Assembly: GCA_003215475.1 (NCBI GenBank)
Contig: QCKH01000010.1
Location: 1 to 62,983, forward strand
Length of the DNA: 62,983 nucleotides
Direction: 5' to 3'
Source of the DNA: Prochlorococcus sp. AG-409-L21
Lineage (GTDB): Bacteria; Cyanobacteriota; Cyanobacteriia; PCC-6307; Cyanobiaceae
The translations under genes and the position numbers were made by a program. Below the pieces are notes generated by a model. It did no database searches. It was not told the origin of the DNA and saw only the letters and a program-made list of their open reading frames with translations. Shown here piece by piece: positions 1-10,270 of this stretch; the stretch's first letter is position 1; each line of letters starts with the position of its first letter.

Positions 1-598
1 GATCAAGTGATCTTTGGGGAGCAAGAAATCTCTCCAACTTTTGGCCGCTTAGAACACCAAAAGTTGCTCCAATAATAAGTAAAATTAGACCAAAATGTAC
101 TAAAGGAGGACCTACTCTACCTATGGCTCCTTTACGAGCAGCTAGGCGAGATTTATTTCTTTGTACTTTCCAGCCGTTTTTATTTAAGTAATCTTCCCAT
201 TTTTGAATGCCTGGAGAGGACTTTTGAATCGTAAAAGTCTTAGAGATTGCTAATCTTTGAATTTGTTTAGGATCTTTATAATCAATCCAATCAATTGCTC
301 TTTTTAAAGCAGGCCACTGCCTTTTCCAGCTACATACTATTAGTGATATTGATAGCAAGCTAAGAAGACTTAAGAACCACCAGCTTGAGTAAATGTGATC
401 TAATTGCAGATTTAGTAGTAATTTCCCATCTATTAACCCAAGGAATTTAGAGGTTTGGTATTTGTTGAGGTACAAACCTGGTGGAGCTCCTTGAGGAAGA
501 GCAGTTCCTAACGCACTTCCTATAGCAATTAGAAGTATTAAAATAATTGCGATCTTTAAGCTTGAAAGCCAGTTCAGGATTCGACGCAAATATTTCAT
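1..598 (-). CDS. ccs1: Cytochrome c biogenesis protein Ccs1/ResB (3' end missing)
   Basis: N-terminal part of a ResB-family membrane protein that, with CcsA, carries heme to apocytochromes c (system II). I translated it from the ATG at 598: the product begins MKYLRRILNWLSSLKIAI, a first membrane segment, followed by a loop with ALPQG, a second hydrophobic stretch, then RVGPPLVHFGLILL as a further membrane segment; these are typical of cyanobacterial Ccs1. The reading frame runs off the window edge, so only about 199 residues are present. It lies directly downstream of ccdA on the same strand with a gap of only a few bases, so the two are probably co-transcribed, which fits their shared role in lumenal cytochrome c maturation. 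Confidence 0.88.
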   Translation of the reverse strand, partial: MKYLRRILNWLSSLKIAIILILLIAIGSALGTALPQGAPPGLYLNKYQTSKFLGLIDGKLLLNLQLDHIYSSWWFLSLLSLLSISLIVCSWKRQWPALKRAIDWIDYKDPKQIQRLAISKTFTIQKSSPGIQKWEDYLNKNGWKVQRNKSRLAARKGAIGRVGPPLVHFGLILLIIGATFGVLSGQKLERFLAPQRSLD

Positions 599-602
599 GT
601 AT

Positions 603-1256
603 TTAAACCCAGCGTGAAAAGAGACTTAAAACGCCTGCTATTAGGAAAATCATTCCACTTAAATAAGGTATCCAGTTGCTGACTCTTCGCATTTCTAGAA
701 GCTTAGGAATTGTTGCTGCAGTAGTACCAGCTAATAACAGAGGTATTACTTGTCCGGAACCAAAACAAGCAAGAAATACAACACCAGTTATAGGGTTCCC
801 ATTCTCAGCTATCCAAGCAAGTAAAACCGCAATGACTGGTGTAGTGCATGGTGAGGATGCCATGCCAAAGATTAGCCCTACTGCAATTGGGGTAAGTGGT
901 TTTGGGATTTTATCTTTCCAGAAGTCAGGATCTGGTCCATTTGGAAGTCTTATTTTAAAAATCCCTAGAAGATTTAGTCCCATCAGAATTGTAAAGAATG
1001 GGACAAGTATTCCAATTTCAAAAGGCAGTTGACCATAAATTTTCCCTAGTAGACCACTTAGACTCCCTAATATGACTAAAGAAAGAACAATGCCACTACA
1101 GAACATTAGGCTTCTTTGGAAAGGCGCTTGATTAGTTTTAAATCCCGCTAAGTATGCTGTTGTAACCGGCAATAGAGATAAGGAACATGGTCCAAGACTA
1201 GTTAAAAGGCCACTTGCAAAAACAATTATAAGAGTTACAGGATTAGGAGAGCTCAA
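603..1256 (-). CDS. ccdA: Cytochrome c biogenesis protein CcdA
   Basis: CcdA/DsbD-like membrane protein that moves reducing power from the stroma/cytoplasm to the lumen to keep apocytochrome c cysteines reduced. About six membrane segments are visible; the paired cysteine motifs are present in GPCSLSLLP near the N-terminus and SSPCTTPV in the second half. The 217-residue frame given starts at a TTG. The same frame stays open upstream to 1343 and encodes a plausible conserved-looking stretch (AISDLAQNAEQLIIHGL), so the true start may be further upstream at a rare codon. It precedes ccs1 on the same strand. Confidence 0.9.
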   Translation of the reverse strand: MSSPNPVTLIIVFASGLLTSLGPCSLSLLPVTTAYLAGFKTNQAPFQRSLMFCSGIVLSLVILGSLSGLLGKIYGQLPFEIGILVPFFTILMGLNLLGIFKIRLPNGPDPDFWKDKIPKPLTPIAVGLIFGMASSPCTTPVIAVLLAWIAENGNPITGVVFLACFGSGQVIPLLLAGTTAATIPKLLEMRRVSNWIPYLSGMIFLIAGVLSLFSRWV

Positions 1257-1357
1257 TCCATGAATAATTAATTGTTCAGCATTTTGAGCTAAATCAGATA
1301 TAGCAAGATTTAGAAAAGTGATAGTAATAGTATTTATTAGTTAGCTAAATTTAAGCT

Positions 1358-2605
1358 TTAGAATATCTGATTGAGCTTCTTCTTAACTTTTAATCCACCA
1401 ATTAGACCAGTCGACTCAAGCGAACATCTAAGCAATATCCCTGCAATTAGAAAGTTTGAAATTAAGGAGTTTCCTCCGTAACTAATAAAAGGCAATGGGA
1501 GGCCTGTAGTTGGAATTGATCCTGATGTAACAGCTAAATGAAGAATAGATTGACCTATTATTATTGTGCTACATCCAATTGCTATTAGCTTTGAGTAATT
1601 ATTTCGACTAAATAGAGATATCCTTAAGCCAAGGAATGCAACTAATAGCAAAAATATAATCAGCATAAATGAACCAGCAAATCCAAACTCTTCTGCAAAA
1701 ACAGAAAATATAAAGTCAGTATTTAAGAAAGGAAGATAAAGAAGTTTTTGAGTAGAGAGTCCATATCCTTCACCAAACATGCCTCCTGAGCCTATTGCTA
1801 GAAGGCTTTGTATTAGTTGATAGCCATTGCCTTGAGGGTCTTCCCATGGATTAAGAAAAGAGGTAACACGAAGAAGCTGATACTCATGTCTGACAATGCT
1901 ATATACGCCGAGTGAGGCCCCTAAAGATGCAGATGCTATGAGGCTACGAAAGTGCACTCCTGCCGAAAGGGCCATCATCCAGATGAGACTTCCTATTAAT
2001 GCGGCTGTACTTAGGTTTGGCTGTTTTAAAATTAATATGATTACTATTCCAAAAAGGCTTAGTTCTAAAAGCTTTTGGCCATTTTTTATACGTTTCCATT
2101 GAGCAAAAAGGTTTGCTGCTTGAAGAATTAAAAAAGGTTTAATTAATTCTGAAGGCTGCACCCTAAATACACCTAAAATAAGCCAACGGGATGAACCATT
2201 TATTGTGCTTCCAAATACAAGTGTTGCTCCAACTAATAGTATGCAAATAATTAGACAAAATTTAGAGATCTTGAGCCATTGCCTAATTTTGATTGAGATT
2301 GCTAGCCAAGCAATTGTCCAACCACACAAAAGCCAGACCATTTGTCTTTTGATGAAATAACTTCCATCACCCATTTCTCTACTAGCCATCCACCAACTTG
2401 CTGAACCAAGAATAAAAAGACCAGCAATACTCCAGAAAAGCATAAGTGCTAATAATAATCTTGCTTCAGAAGGCCAAAGACTCCATGGAAGTGGAATAAG
2501 CCTTTGCCAGAAAGAAGTATTATCTACTTTTCTTGCTAGGCACTTGTTAGAAATCTTTTTTGGGACAGAGCCTTGATCGATCCTTTTTACAGTGGAACTT
2601 CTCAA
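1358..2605 (-). CDS. ftsW: Cell division protein FtsW (SEDS family)
   Basis: SEDS-family peptidoglycan glycosyltransferase/lipid II polymerase of the divisome, a polytopic inner-membrane protein. The 415-residue product has about ten hydrophobic segments and family motifs such as GSSRWLILGVFRVQPSE, a loop with EDPQGNGYQLIQSLLAIGSGG, and the C-terminal GLPLPFISYGGNSL. The start is a TTG at 2605; the frame is closed by a stop six codons upstream, so few alternatives exist. FtsW and RodA are hard to separate by sequence alone; the length and the extended N-terminus fit cyanobacterial FtsW. Confidence 0.9.
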   Translation of the reverse strand: MRSSTVKRIDQGSVPKKISNKCLARKVDNTSFWQRLIPLPWSLWPSEARLLLALMLFWSIAGLFILGSASWWMASREMGDGSYFIKRQMVWLLCGWTIAWLAISIKIRQWLKISKFCLIICILLVGATLVFGSTINGSSRWLILGVFRVQPSELIKPFLILQAANLFAQWKRIKNGQKLLELSLFGIVIILILKQPNLSTAALIGSLIWMMALSAGVHFRSLIASASLGASLGVYSIVRHEYQLLRVTSFLNPWEDPQGNGYQLIQSLLAIGSGGMFGEGYGLSTQKLLYLPFLNTDFIFSVFAEEFGFAGSFMLIIFLLLVAFLGLRISLFSRNNYSKLIAIGCSTIIIGQSILHLAVTSGSIPTTGLPLPFISYGGNSLISNFLIAGILLRCSLESTGLIGGLKVKKKLNQIF

Positions 2606-2986
2606 GGCATTGTTTTAGATCAGTTCACCTATTGAGACGTTAAAACTCTTGTCTGCCAACTATTATCAGGAACAAAATATTTTTTTGAAATAGATTGAAA
2701 TTGTTCAATTGTATTTATTGATCTAAAGGTAGAGAAAATATGCTTAAGAAAAGAAGTCTTTCTTGAAATTTCTGGTTATATAAAAATTCTATTATTTCTA
2801 AAACCTTATAATTATTTCTTGCATTGATTTAATCAAAATTTGCTTAAGTTTTTAGGATGTTAATTGCTGTTGAAAAATAGTTTTTCTTCAATAGAGCCAT
2901 TTTTGGTACAATAAATAATATTTTAAGGGGCATTGAGGCAATAATACGGTTTTTTTACCTATCTGCATGGTAGATTCCCCGGGCCT
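2606..2986. promoter_or_regulatory. Gene-free upstream region of the atp operon and ftsW
   Basis: This 381-base AT-rich gap separates the divergently read ftsW and atpI and should hold both promoters. I see no RNA gene, no convincing ORF and no clear operator in it. Confidence 0.4.
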
Positions 2987-3484
2987 TTGGAGCATTGGAG
3001 CCTTTTGTTGGCATCCGGACTTTATACACCTGAAAAGAACTCTCCTACTGGAGTACCTTTCGTGTGTCCAAATACAGAAACCAGCAAAGAACTAAAGCCT
3101 TCGATTGAAACTGAAATTCCTGGAAACCATTCCAGATCTTCAGTAAATGAATATGTGTCGCTTCAGCAACGCATATTCAAACTAACTTTCGTTGTTACAG
3201 CCTTTGCAGGCATGTTTACGATCATTTTTGTTGATTATCATGCTGCTATTAGTCTTTTTCTAGGAGCATTTTCTGGGATCCTTTATTTGCGATTACTCGC
3301 TAAAAGTATTGGTTCTCTTGGGAAAAATTCAACTTCCGTGAGTAAATTTCAATTGCTTGTTCCGGTAGTACTCGTTTTGGTTGTTACAAAACTGCCAGAA
3401 CTTCAGTTAATACCTGCTTTGGTTGGTTTCTTGCTTTATAAACCATCTTTAATTATTCAGTTTTTGCTTGAGCCATCTGCTTAA
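2987..3484 (+). CDS. atpI: ATP synthase protein I (AtpI/Atp1)
   Basis: Small membrane protein at the head of the cyanobacterial ATP synthase operon, known in other species to help c-ring assembly or ion supply but dispensable. The recognisable part begins around NEYVSLQQRIFKL and has about four hydrophobic segments, including GAFSGILYLRLLAKSIGSLG and a terminal ALVGFLLYKPSLIIQF. The frame can start at TTG 2987, but the first ~55 residues are polar and unlike the family; a GTG at 3155 or another internal non-ATG start would give the usual ~110-residue length. The start is unresolved. It is followed by atpB after 83 bases. Confidence 0.82.
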   Translation: MEHWSLLLASGLYTPEKNSPTGVPFVCPNTETSKELKPSIETEIPGNHSRSSVNEYVSLQQRIFKLTFVVTAFAGMFTIIFVDYHAAISLFLGAFSGILYLRLLAKSIGSLGKNSTSVSKFQLLVPVVLVLVVTKLPELQLIPALVGFLLYKPSLIIQFLLEPSA

Positions 3485-3567
3485 ACATCTATTGATTTAT
3501 TGGAAGGGTGGTATGACGGCTTGATCAAGACACAATGTCGTTCTAGCGACTTTTAATTTCATTAAAA

Positions 3568-4293
3568 ATGGGTACCTCTCCATTTGTTTTGCCTTTTGCT
3601 GCCCTTGAAGTTGGCCAACATCTTTACTGGCAGATAGGAAATTTAAGGATTCATGGTCAGGTCTTTATGACCTCTTGGATTCTTATAGGTGCATTACTAA
3701 CCCTTGTTGTGGTTGGCACTAAAAAGATGGAGCGCGACCCTAGAGGTCTGCAGAACCTTCTTGAATTCCTATGGGATTACATTCGTGACTTAGCACGCAC
3801 TCAAATTGGAGAAAAGGTCTATAGAGACTGGATGCCTTTTATCGGAACCCTTTTCTTGTTCATTTTTGTGAGCAATTGGGGAGGAGCTTTGATTCCTTGG
3901 AAGTTAATTGAACTTCCTAGTGGAGAGTTAGGTGCACCTACGGCAGATATAAACACAACTGTCGCACTAGCCCTGTTGGTTTCACTTTCTTACTTCTATG
4001 CGGGCTTGAGCAACAAAGGATTGCGTTACTTCGAGTACTACGTGCATCCCACGCCAATCATGCTCCCGTTCAAGATTGTTGAGGATTTCACTAAACCTCT
4101 TTCACTCTCCTTCCGTTTATTTGGGAACATTTTGGCTGATGAATTAGTTGTAGCTGTACTTGTTTTTCTAGTACCACTTGTTCTCCCTGTTCCTGTAATG
4201 TTCCTTGGCTTGTTTACTAGTGCTATTCAGGCCCTGATTTTTGCAACTCTTGCTGCTTACTACATTGGTGAGGCAGTCGAAGAGCATCATTAA
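3568..4293 (+). CDS. atpB: ATP synthase F0 subunit a
   Basis: Subunit a of the F0 sector forms the two proton half-channels against the c-ring in the thylakoid membrane. The 241-residue protein has five to six membrane segments; the essential arginine is Arg183 in [13 protein letters not shown], and the flanking [20 protein letters not shown] is typical of cyanobacterial and plastid subunit a. The ATG at 3568 gives the expected N-terminus. It lies between atpI and atpE in the conserved order. The 173-base gap to atpE is unusually long for this compact genome and may contain a processing or secondary start site for the highly expressed c subunit. Confidence 0.97.
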   Translation: MGTSPFVLPFAALEVGQHLYWQIGNLRIHGQVFMTSWILIGALLTLVVVGTKKMERDPRGLQNLLEFLWDYIRDLARTQIGEKVYRDWMPFIGTLFLFIFVSNWGGALIPWKLIELPSGELGAPTADINTTVALALLVSLSYFYAGLSNKGLRYFEYYVHPTPIMLPFKIVEDFTKPLSLSFRLFGNILADELVVAVLVFLVPLVLPVPVMFLGLFTSAIQALIFATLAAYYIGEAVEEHH

Positions 4294-4431
4294 TCAAAAC
4301 TTTTGTTGCTAGACAATTTTAATTTTTCTGGCAAATCCCTTGCGCTTAGGTCGGATTCATTTTTGGCCCATCTTAATTAACTATGAGATGTCCCCCTCGC
4401 AGGTATAAACTCTCGTTTTCTCTTTAAAAAC

Positions 4432-4715
<284 letters not shown>

Positions 4716-4719
4716 ATAC

Positions 4720-4779
4720 TTTCAAATCGAGGTTGATCTTTAAGCAATGTTTTTAGATCTACCTCAAAACGATTTGAAA
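4720..4779 (+). other. Long imperfect hairpin between atpE and the b' gene
   Basis: A 10-base arm TTTCAAATCG (4720-4729) is matched by CGATTTGAAA (4770-4779). Inside it AGGT pairs with ACCT and GATCT with AGATC, leaving one five-base bulge and one T:T mismatch. There is no T-tract, so this is not a classical terminator. Its place, right after the c-subunit stop codon, suggests a stabilising 3' end or processing element for the atpE message. Confidence 0.6.
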
Positions 4780-4826
4780 AATTATTTCTCTAAGTCCTTA
4801 AGACTTTTAAGATTCGCTCTAACTTG

Positions 4827-5300
4827 ATGCCCCTTCCCATGACAAGCTTGCTTCTGTTTGGTGCTAGTGAAGGAGGTCTATTTGACTTCGATGCAACCTT
4901 GCCTCTTATGGCTGCCCAGGTTGTCCTTCTCACATTTATTCTTAATGCTCTTTTCTTTAAACCCGTTGGTAGGGTGGTTGAAGAGAGAGAGAACTATGTA
5001 GCAACAACTCGACTTGATGCGAAGAAAAGGCTTCAAGAGGTTGAAATTCTTGAAAATGATTTAAAAAATCAACTTAAGGAAGCACGAAGGGCGGCACAAA
5101 AGATTATTTCTGAGGCAGAAGAAGACTCTGAAAAGCTTTATAAAGAGGCTTTGGCATTGGCAACTTCTGAAGCTAATGCTTCTAGAGAAAATGCTAGAAA
5201 TGAGATTAATTCTCAAAGAGAGTCAGCTCTTAAGCAGCTCAAGTCAGATTCTGACAAGCTTGGAGATTTGATAGTCCAAAGATTAATGTCAGCCAAATGA
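4827..5300 (+). CDS. atpF2: ATP synthase F0 subunit b'
   Basis: The second b-type stator subunit found in phototrophs. It has a short N-terminal tail, one membrane helix at about residues 25-45 ([20 protein letters not shown]) and a long charged, heptad-patterned cytoplasmic helix rich in E, K and A that dimerises with subunit b. A TTG lies just before, but the ATG at 4827 is the likelier start, and a second in-frame ATG follows four codons later. The stop overlaps the start of the next gene, implying translational coupling with atpF. Confidence 0.93.
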   Translation: MPLPMTSLLLFGASEGGLFDFDATLPLMAAQVVLLTFILNALFFKPVGRVVEERENYVATTRLDAKKRLQEVEILENDLKNQLKEARRAAQKIISEAEEDSEKLYKEALALATSEANASRENARNEINSQRESALKQLKSDSDKLGDLIVQRLMSAK

Positions 5301-5815
5301 TGATTGACCCTCTATTTTTTGCAACTGAAGGTTTTGGATTGAATCTCAATTTATTTGAGACAAATATTCTAAATCTTGCAGTTGTTGTTTTTGGTCTTTA
5401 CAAATTTCTTCCTAATTTTTTGGGAGCTATTTTAGAAAGACGTCGTTCTTCAATTTTACAGGATCTTAAAGATGCTGAAGAACGATTATCTGAAGCTTCC
5501 CAAGCTCTTCAGCAAGCTAAGTTAGATCTCGCATCTGCCCAGCAAAAAGCAGATCAGATTCGTGACGATTGCAAGTTAAGAGCAGAAGCCATTCGTTTAG
5601 AAAGCGAAAAACGTACTGTTGAGGAAATGGCACGAATTAAGCAAGGGGCAGCTTCTGACCTGAATTTAGAGGCATCAAGGGTAAGTGCACAACTACGTAG
5701 AGAGGCTGCAAAAATGGCGATTGAAAAGGCTTTATCTGATCTTTCTGGAAAACTGGATGACCAAGCTCAAGATAAGTTTTTAAGACAATCCATCAAAAAT
5801 ATTGGAGATATTTAA
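5297..5815 (+). CDS. atpF: ATP synthase F0 subunit b
   Basis: Stator subunit b: a single N-terminal membrane segment (about residues 20-40, [20 protein letters not shown]) followed by a long coiled-coil helix that reaches subunit delta. The [11 protein letters not shown] stretch after the membrane helix is a family signature. Its start (ATGATG at 5297) overlaps the b' stop, and its TAA overlaps the ATG of atpH, so b', b and delta are tightly coupled. At 172 residues the length is normal. Confidence 0.95.
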   Translation: MMIDPLFFATEGFGLNLNLFETNILNLAVVVFGLYKFLPNFLGAILERRRSSILQDLKDAEERLSEASQALQQAKLDLASAQQKADQIRDDCKLRAEAIRLESEKRTVEEMARIKQGAASDLNLEASRVSAQLRREAAKMAIEKALSDLSGKLDDQAQDKFLRQSIKNIGDI

Positions 5816-6363
5816 TGCCTCTTTTAAATACTATTACTACCCCTTATGCAGAAGCATTTCTGCAAGTTGCTGAAAGTCGCAATGAAGTGGATGAAGTAGT
5901 TGCTCAATCAAAATCTTTATTAGAGCTTTGGGACCAATCTTCAGAATTTAGTGATGCTATGTCTTCACCTGTACTTGAAGTTGAAACTAAAAAAGCAGTT
6001 CTAGAAAAGATTTTTGCAGATGAAGTGACCCCTTCTTTTCTAAACTTGTTGAAGTTATTAGCTGATAGGCAGCGCATAGGTTTGTTGGACGCTGTTCTTC
6101 AGAGATTGCTTGAGCTTTATCGTGAACAACGCAACATTGCTCTTGCAACAGTGATTTCTGCGACGGCGTTGAATGAAAATCAACAATCTGAAATTCTTAA
6201 GACTGTGCAATCATTAGCTGGGACTGACAATTTGGAAGTCAATCTAAAAGTAGATCCTGACCTAATTGGTGGTTTCGTTATTAATGTTGGTTCCAAGGTA
6301 ATCGATGCAAGCCTTTCTGGCCAAGTGCGTCGACTGGGACTTGCGCTAGCAAAGGTAAACTAG
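5815..6363 (+). CDS. atpH: ATP synthase F1 subunit delta
   Basis: Delta subunit (OSCP homologue) that ties the b/b' stator to the top of the F1 hexamer. The 182-residue product has the N-terminal helical domain starting TPYAEAFLQVAE and the C-terminal signature DPDLIGGFVINVGSKVIDASLSGQ near residues 145-170. The ATG shares a base with the atpF stop. It is followed by a 67-base gap and then atpA. Confidence 0.95.
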   Translation: MPLLNTITTPYAEAFLQVAESRNEVDEVVAQSKSLLELWDQSSEFSDAMSSPVLEVETKKAVLEKIFADEVTPSFLNLLKLLADRQRIGLLDAVLQRLLELYREQRNIALATVISATALNENQQSEILKTVQSLAGTDNLEVNLKVDPDLIGGFVINVGSKVIDASLSGQVRRLGLALAKVN

Positions 6364-6430
6364 CTCAATCGTTGATTGCTTTTAAGCTTTCCTATCTCAC
6401 CACTTCCCTTCTTTAATTACTCTTTTTCTC

Positions 6431-7948
6431 ATGGTTTCTATACGTCCTGACGAAATCAGTTCAATTCTGAAGAAACAGATTGCTGATTACGATAAATCTG
6501 TTTCCGTAAGCAATGTAGGTACCGTCCTACAGATCGGTGATGGAATTGCAAGAATTTATGGTCTTGAAAAAGCCATGGCTGGGGAATTAGTTGAGTTTGA
6601 AGATGGAACCGAAGGTATCGCTTTAAATCTAGAGGATGATAACGTTGGAGCTGTTTTAATGGGAGAAGGTATAGGAATACAAGAGGGAAGTACTGTTAAA
6701 GCAACTGGAAAAATTGCTTCTGTTCCAGTAGGGGATGCAATGCTAGGAAGGGTAGTAAACCCTCTTGGCCAGCCTGTAGATGGTAACGGGGATATTGCGA
6801 CAAGTGATTCTCGTCTGATTGAGTCATTAGCACCTGGAATTATTAAAAGGAAGTCTGTGCATGAGCCTATGCAAACAGGTATTACTTCTATTGATGCAAT
6901 GATCCCAATTGGGAGGGGTCAGCGTGAATTAATTATTGGTGATCGTCAAACAGGTAAGACAGCTATTGCAATTGATACAATCATCAATCAAAAGGGACAA
7001 GATGTTGTTTGTGTCTATGTAGCTGTTGGCCAAAAATCAGCTTCTGTAGCTCAAGTAGTAGAAGTTTTACGTGAAAAGGGAGCTCTTGATTACACAATTG
7101 TTGTAAATGCGAGTGCATCTGAAGCTGCAGCTCTGCAATACTTAGCTCCCTATACAGGGGCAGCCATAGCTGAACATTTTATGTATCAAGGTAAGGCGAC
7201 TTTGGTTATTTACGATGATTTAACCAAGCAAGCCCAGGCTTACCGTCAGATGTCGCTACTTTTGCGTCGCCCACCTGGTCGTGAGGCTTATCCAGGGGAT
7301 GTTTTTTATTGTCATAGTCGTTTGCTTGAAAGAGCTGCAAAACTTTCAGATGCAATGGGCAGTGGATCGATGACAGCATTGCCAATAATTGAAACTCAGG
7401 CAGGTGATGTTTCTGCATATATTCCTACCAATGTTATTTCTATTACAGATGGGCAGATTTTCTTAAGTGCAGATCTGTTTAACTCAGGGTTAAGACCTGC
7501 AATCAATGTTGGTATTTCTGTTAGTCGTGTTGGTGGTGCTGCTCAAACCAAAGCGATTAAAAAGATAGCAGGTACTTTGAAGCTTGAATTAGCTCAATTT
7601 GATGAGCTTGCAGCTTTTTCTCAGTTTGCGTCTGATTTAGATGAAGCTACCCAGCAGCAATTAGAAAGAGGAAAACGGTTAAGAGAACTTCTGAAGCAAG
7701 CTCAATTTGCCCCTTTGAATCTTGCTGAGCAAGTAGCAGTTGTTTATGCAGGTGTTAAAGGTTTGATTGATGAAGTTCCAGTCGAGCAAGTCACACAATT
7801 TGCTGCTGAACTGCGTGAATATTTAAAAACAAGTAAAGCTGAGTATATCAATTCAGTTTTATCTGAAAAGAAGCTGAATGAAAAGATGGAGTCCGTTTTA
7901 AAAGAGTCTATAACCGAGGTTAAAAACTCATTGTTGGCAGCAGCTTAA
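6431..7948 (+). CDS. atpA: ATP synthase F1 subunit alpha
   Basis: Non-catalytic nucleotide-binding subunit of the F1 hexamer. The 505-residue protein shows the N-terminal beta-barrel ([18 protein letters not shown]), the P-loop GDRQTGKTA near residue 170-178 and the ATPase alpha/beta signature [14 protein letters not shown] near residue 355-370. Length and order match cyanobacterial AtpA throughout. Its likely start is the ATG at 6431. The gamma gene follows after 30 bases, so the two are co-transcribed. Confidence 0.98.
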   Translation: MVSIRPDEISSILKKQIADYDKSVSVSNVGTVLQIGDGIARIYGLEKAMAGELVEFEDGTEGIALNLEDDNVGAVLMGEGIGIQEGSTVKATGKIASVPVGDAMLGRVVNPLGQPVDGNGDIATSDSRLIESLAPGIIKRKSVHEPMQTGITSIDAMIPIGRGQRELIIGDRQTGKTAIAIDTIINQKGQDVVCVYVAVGQKSASVAQVVEVLREKGALDYTIVVNASASEAAALQYLAPYTGAAIAEHFMYQGKATLVIYDDLTKQAQAYRQMSLLLRRPPGREAYPGDVFYCHSRLLERAAKLSDAMGSGSMTALPIIETQAGDVSAYIPTNVISITDGQIFLSADLFNSGLRPAINVGISVSRVGGAAQTKAIKKIAGTLKLELAQFDELAAFSQFASDLDEATQQQLERGKRLRELLKQAQFAPLNLAEQVAVVYAGVKGLIDEVPVEQVTQFAAELREYLKTSKAEYINSVLSEKKLNEKMESVLKESITEVKNSLLAAA

Positions 7949-7978
7949 ACCTGCGGTTATCCAGGAGATTTTTTATTC

Positions 7979-8929
7979 ATGGCAAACCTAAAGGAAATTA
8001 GAGACAGAATTGTTTCTGTTAAAAACACCCGCAAGATTACCGAGGCAATGCGACTTGTAGCAGCTGCCAAAGTAAGACGAGCTCAAGAGCAAGTACTTAG
8101 AAGTCGACCATTCGCGGATCGCTTAGCAAGAGTTCTTGAAAACATTCAGTCACGAATGCAATTTGAGGCTGCTGATTCCCCGCTACTTAAATTGCGCGAC
8201 GTAGAACAGGTAACTTTACTTGCAGTGACTGGAGATAGAGGTTTATGTGGAGGTTACAATACCAATGTAATTAAGAGGACTGAGCAGCGTTATAGCGAAC
8301 TAAAAGAGCAAGGGTTTCAAGTTGATTTGGTTTTAATTGGTCGTAAAGCAATTACTTATTTTCAAAATAGGAGTAGTCAATATAAAATTAGTGCTTCTTT
8401 TCAAGATTTAGAACAAGTTCCCACATCTAAGGATGCAGAGGGAGCAACTAGCCAAGTCTTATCTGAGTTTCTCTCAGGAAGTACCGATCGAGTTGAGATT
8501 ATATATACAAAGTTTATTAGCTTGGTTAGCTGTAATCCAGTAGTTCAGACTCTTCTTCCTTTAGATCCCCAAGGAATTGCTTTAGAAGATGATGAGATTT
8601 TTAGAATCACTACTAAAGGTAGTCGTCTAGTTATTGAGAAGGATTCTGCACCTCCTAATGAAGAACCAAAATTATCTTCTGATGTTGTGTTTGAGCAGAG
8701 TCCTGATCAATTGTTAAATGCCCTTTTGCCTCTGTATTTGCAAAATCAACTACTTAGAGCGCTACAGGAAGCAGCTGCTTCTGAGTTGGCCAGCCGAATG
8801 ACGGCAATGAATAATGCCAGTGATAATGCAAAGGAATTAGCTAAAACATTGAATCTGACATATAACAAGGCACGCCAGGCTGCAATTACTCAAGAGATTC
8901 TTGAGGTCGTAGGTGGTGCAAGTGTTTAA
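7979..8929 (+). CDS. atpG: ATP synthase F1 subunit gamma
   Basis: The central rotor shaft of F1. The N- and C-terminal helices of the coiled coil are evident ([20 protein letters not shown] and the terminal [20 protein letters not shown]). The 316-residue length matches phototroph gamma subunits, which carry an insertion in the middle; I do not see the plant-type redox cysteine pair, as expected for cyanobacteria. It is the last ATP synthase gene of the large operon; two further genes follow closely. Confidence 0.96.
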   Translation: MANLKEIRDRIVSVKNTRKITEAMRLVAAAKVRRAQEQVLRSRPFADRLARVLENIQSRMQFEAADSPLLKLRDVEQVTLLAVTGDRGLCGGYNTNVIKRTEQRYSELKEQGFQVDLVLIGRKAITYFQNRSSQYKISASFQDLEQVPTSKDAEGATSQVLSEFLSGSTDRVEIIYTKFISLVSCNPVVQTLLPLDPQGIALEDDEIFRITTKGSRLVIEKDSAPPNEEPKLSSDVVFEQSPDQLLNALLPLYLQNQLLRALQEAAASELASRMTAMNNASDNAKELAKTLNLTYNKARQAAITQEILEVVGGASV

Positions 8930-8958
8930 AATATGTTTTTAGTTACTTAGAGGTACTA

Positions 8959-9153
8959 GTGAGACTTAAGTCTCTTGAATTAAATTTGGAATGGCCTTTA
9001 GAAATACCTATCCAAGGCCTTAGGTCATTTGCGCTAGACGCATTGAAAACTCATGGAGATCCTTTGAGGTGGGCTGTTGTAAGCATTAATTCTTCTGAAA
9101 TATCACCATTCTCGAGATCTTTGAAGATAGAAGCTATTGTAATTGTTTCCTAA
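8959..9153 (+). CDS. Small conserved cyanobacterial protein, unknown function
   Basis: A 64-residue soluble protein read from a GTG at 8959. It begins MRLKSLELNLEWPLEIP, contains GDPLRWAVVSI in the middle and ends in a short beta-like stretch (KIEAIVIVS). I recognise no domain with a known job. Support for it being real comes from codon-like composition, its place 29 bases after the gamma subunit gene, and its stop overlapping the start of the downstream DUF3326 gene by about 11 bases, which suggests a three-gene run at the end of the atp operon. Confidence 0.6.
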   Translation: MRLKSLELNLEWPLEIPIQGLRSFALDALKTHGDPLRWAVVSINSSEISPFSRSLKIEAIVIVS

Positions 9154-10270
9154 GACATTGAGCGTTGCCTCTCCACTGCCATCTTTATTAGTTATTCCTA
9201 CTGGGATTGGTTGTGAAATAGGAGGTTATGCTGGGGATGGGATCCCTACTGCTCGTTTATTGGCAGCTGCTAGTGGGTGTTTAATCACGCATCCAAATGT
9301 AATGAATGGGGCTTCTCTTTTTTGGAACGATTCACGAATACAATATGTTGAAGGATTTAGCCTTGATCAGTTTGCTTGTGGTGAGATTCTATTGCGTCCT
9401 TCGCGGAGCCAGAAAATAGGAGTCATACTTGATAAAGGTTTAGGACCAGAGCTTCGTTATAGACATTTGCAGGTAGTTGATGGTTGCCGGGCCACTTTAG
9501 GACTTGATATTGGGCCAGTGATTATTACAGATCACCCTATTGAAATATCTTTTGACGTTGCTGCAAGTGGGGCTAGTTGGGGTGAGTTGCTTACTCCAGA
9601 GTTGTTGTTAAGAGCGGGTGAGCAATTAAAAAAAGAAGGTGTAACTGCAATAGCAATAGTAACTAGATTCTCCGATGATTTCATGGAAAAGGAATTAGAT
9701 GACTATCGAAAAGGTAGAGGTGTAGATGTGATGGCTGGGGCTGAGGCTATTATTAGTCATTTGCTAGTTAAACATCTAGGTCTCCCATGTGCTCACTCTC
9801 CTGCTTTTGAAGCTTTACCTATTGAAAAGTATTTAGATCCACGTGCGGCTGGGGAAGAACTTGGGCATACATTTTTACCTTGTGTGTTGGTTGGGTTGAG
9901 CCGTGCACCTGATTTAATCCCTAGAGAGGTGCTGAAAACTATTTGTAATCCAGATGCAATGGGTTTAATTGGTAGTGAACAATTAGGGGCTGTTGTTGCA
10001 CCTGAAGGAGCTCTTGGCGGAGCAGCTGTCTTAGGGTGTATTGAACAAGGTATTCCTCTTATTGTTGTTTCGAACCCTGGGGTCTTAAATGTAGATTTGA
10101 AGTCTTTAGAGATAACTTCAAAATTTGAAAATATTTCTCAGATGAAAGTTTTTACTGCTAATAATTATTTTGAGGCGGCTGCTTTAATACTTGCTTTAAG
10201 AGAAGGCTTGGCTATTAACTCATTAAAGCGGCCAATCCAAATGATGATGGAACATAAACCTTTGTCTTGA
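9143..10270 (+). CDS. DUF3326 family protein
   Basis: A 375-residue soluble protein of a family typical of cyanobacteria and plastid-bearing organisms; function unknown to me. Visible features are the glycine-rich N-terminus (IPTGIGCEIGGYAGDGIPTARLL cut short here), a central VDGCRATLGLDIGP, HSPAFE, and a C-terminal region with GGAAVLGCIEQGIPLIVVSNPG that looks like a nucleotide- or sugar-binding turn. Starts are TTG at 9143 or TTG at 9158. The stop abuts the end of the convergent ald gene with no gap. Confidence 0.85.
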   Translation: MFPKTLSVASPLPSLLVIPTGIGCEIGGYAGDGIPTARLLAAASGCLITHPNVMNGASLFWNDSRIQYVEGFSLDQFACGEILLRPSRSQKIGVILDKGLGPELRYRHLQVVDGCRATLGLDIGPVIITDHPIEISFDVAASGASWGELLTPELLLRAGEQLKKEGVTAIAIVTRFSDDFMEKELDDYRKGRGVDVMAGAEAIISHLLVKHLGLPCAHSPAFEALPIEKYLDPRAAGEELGHTFLPCVLVGLSRAPDLIPREVLKTICNPDAMGLIGSEQLGAVVAPEGALGGAAVLGCIEQGIPLIVVSNPGVLNVDLKSLEITSKFENISQMKVFTANNYFEAAALILALREGLAINSLKRPIQMMMEHKPLS

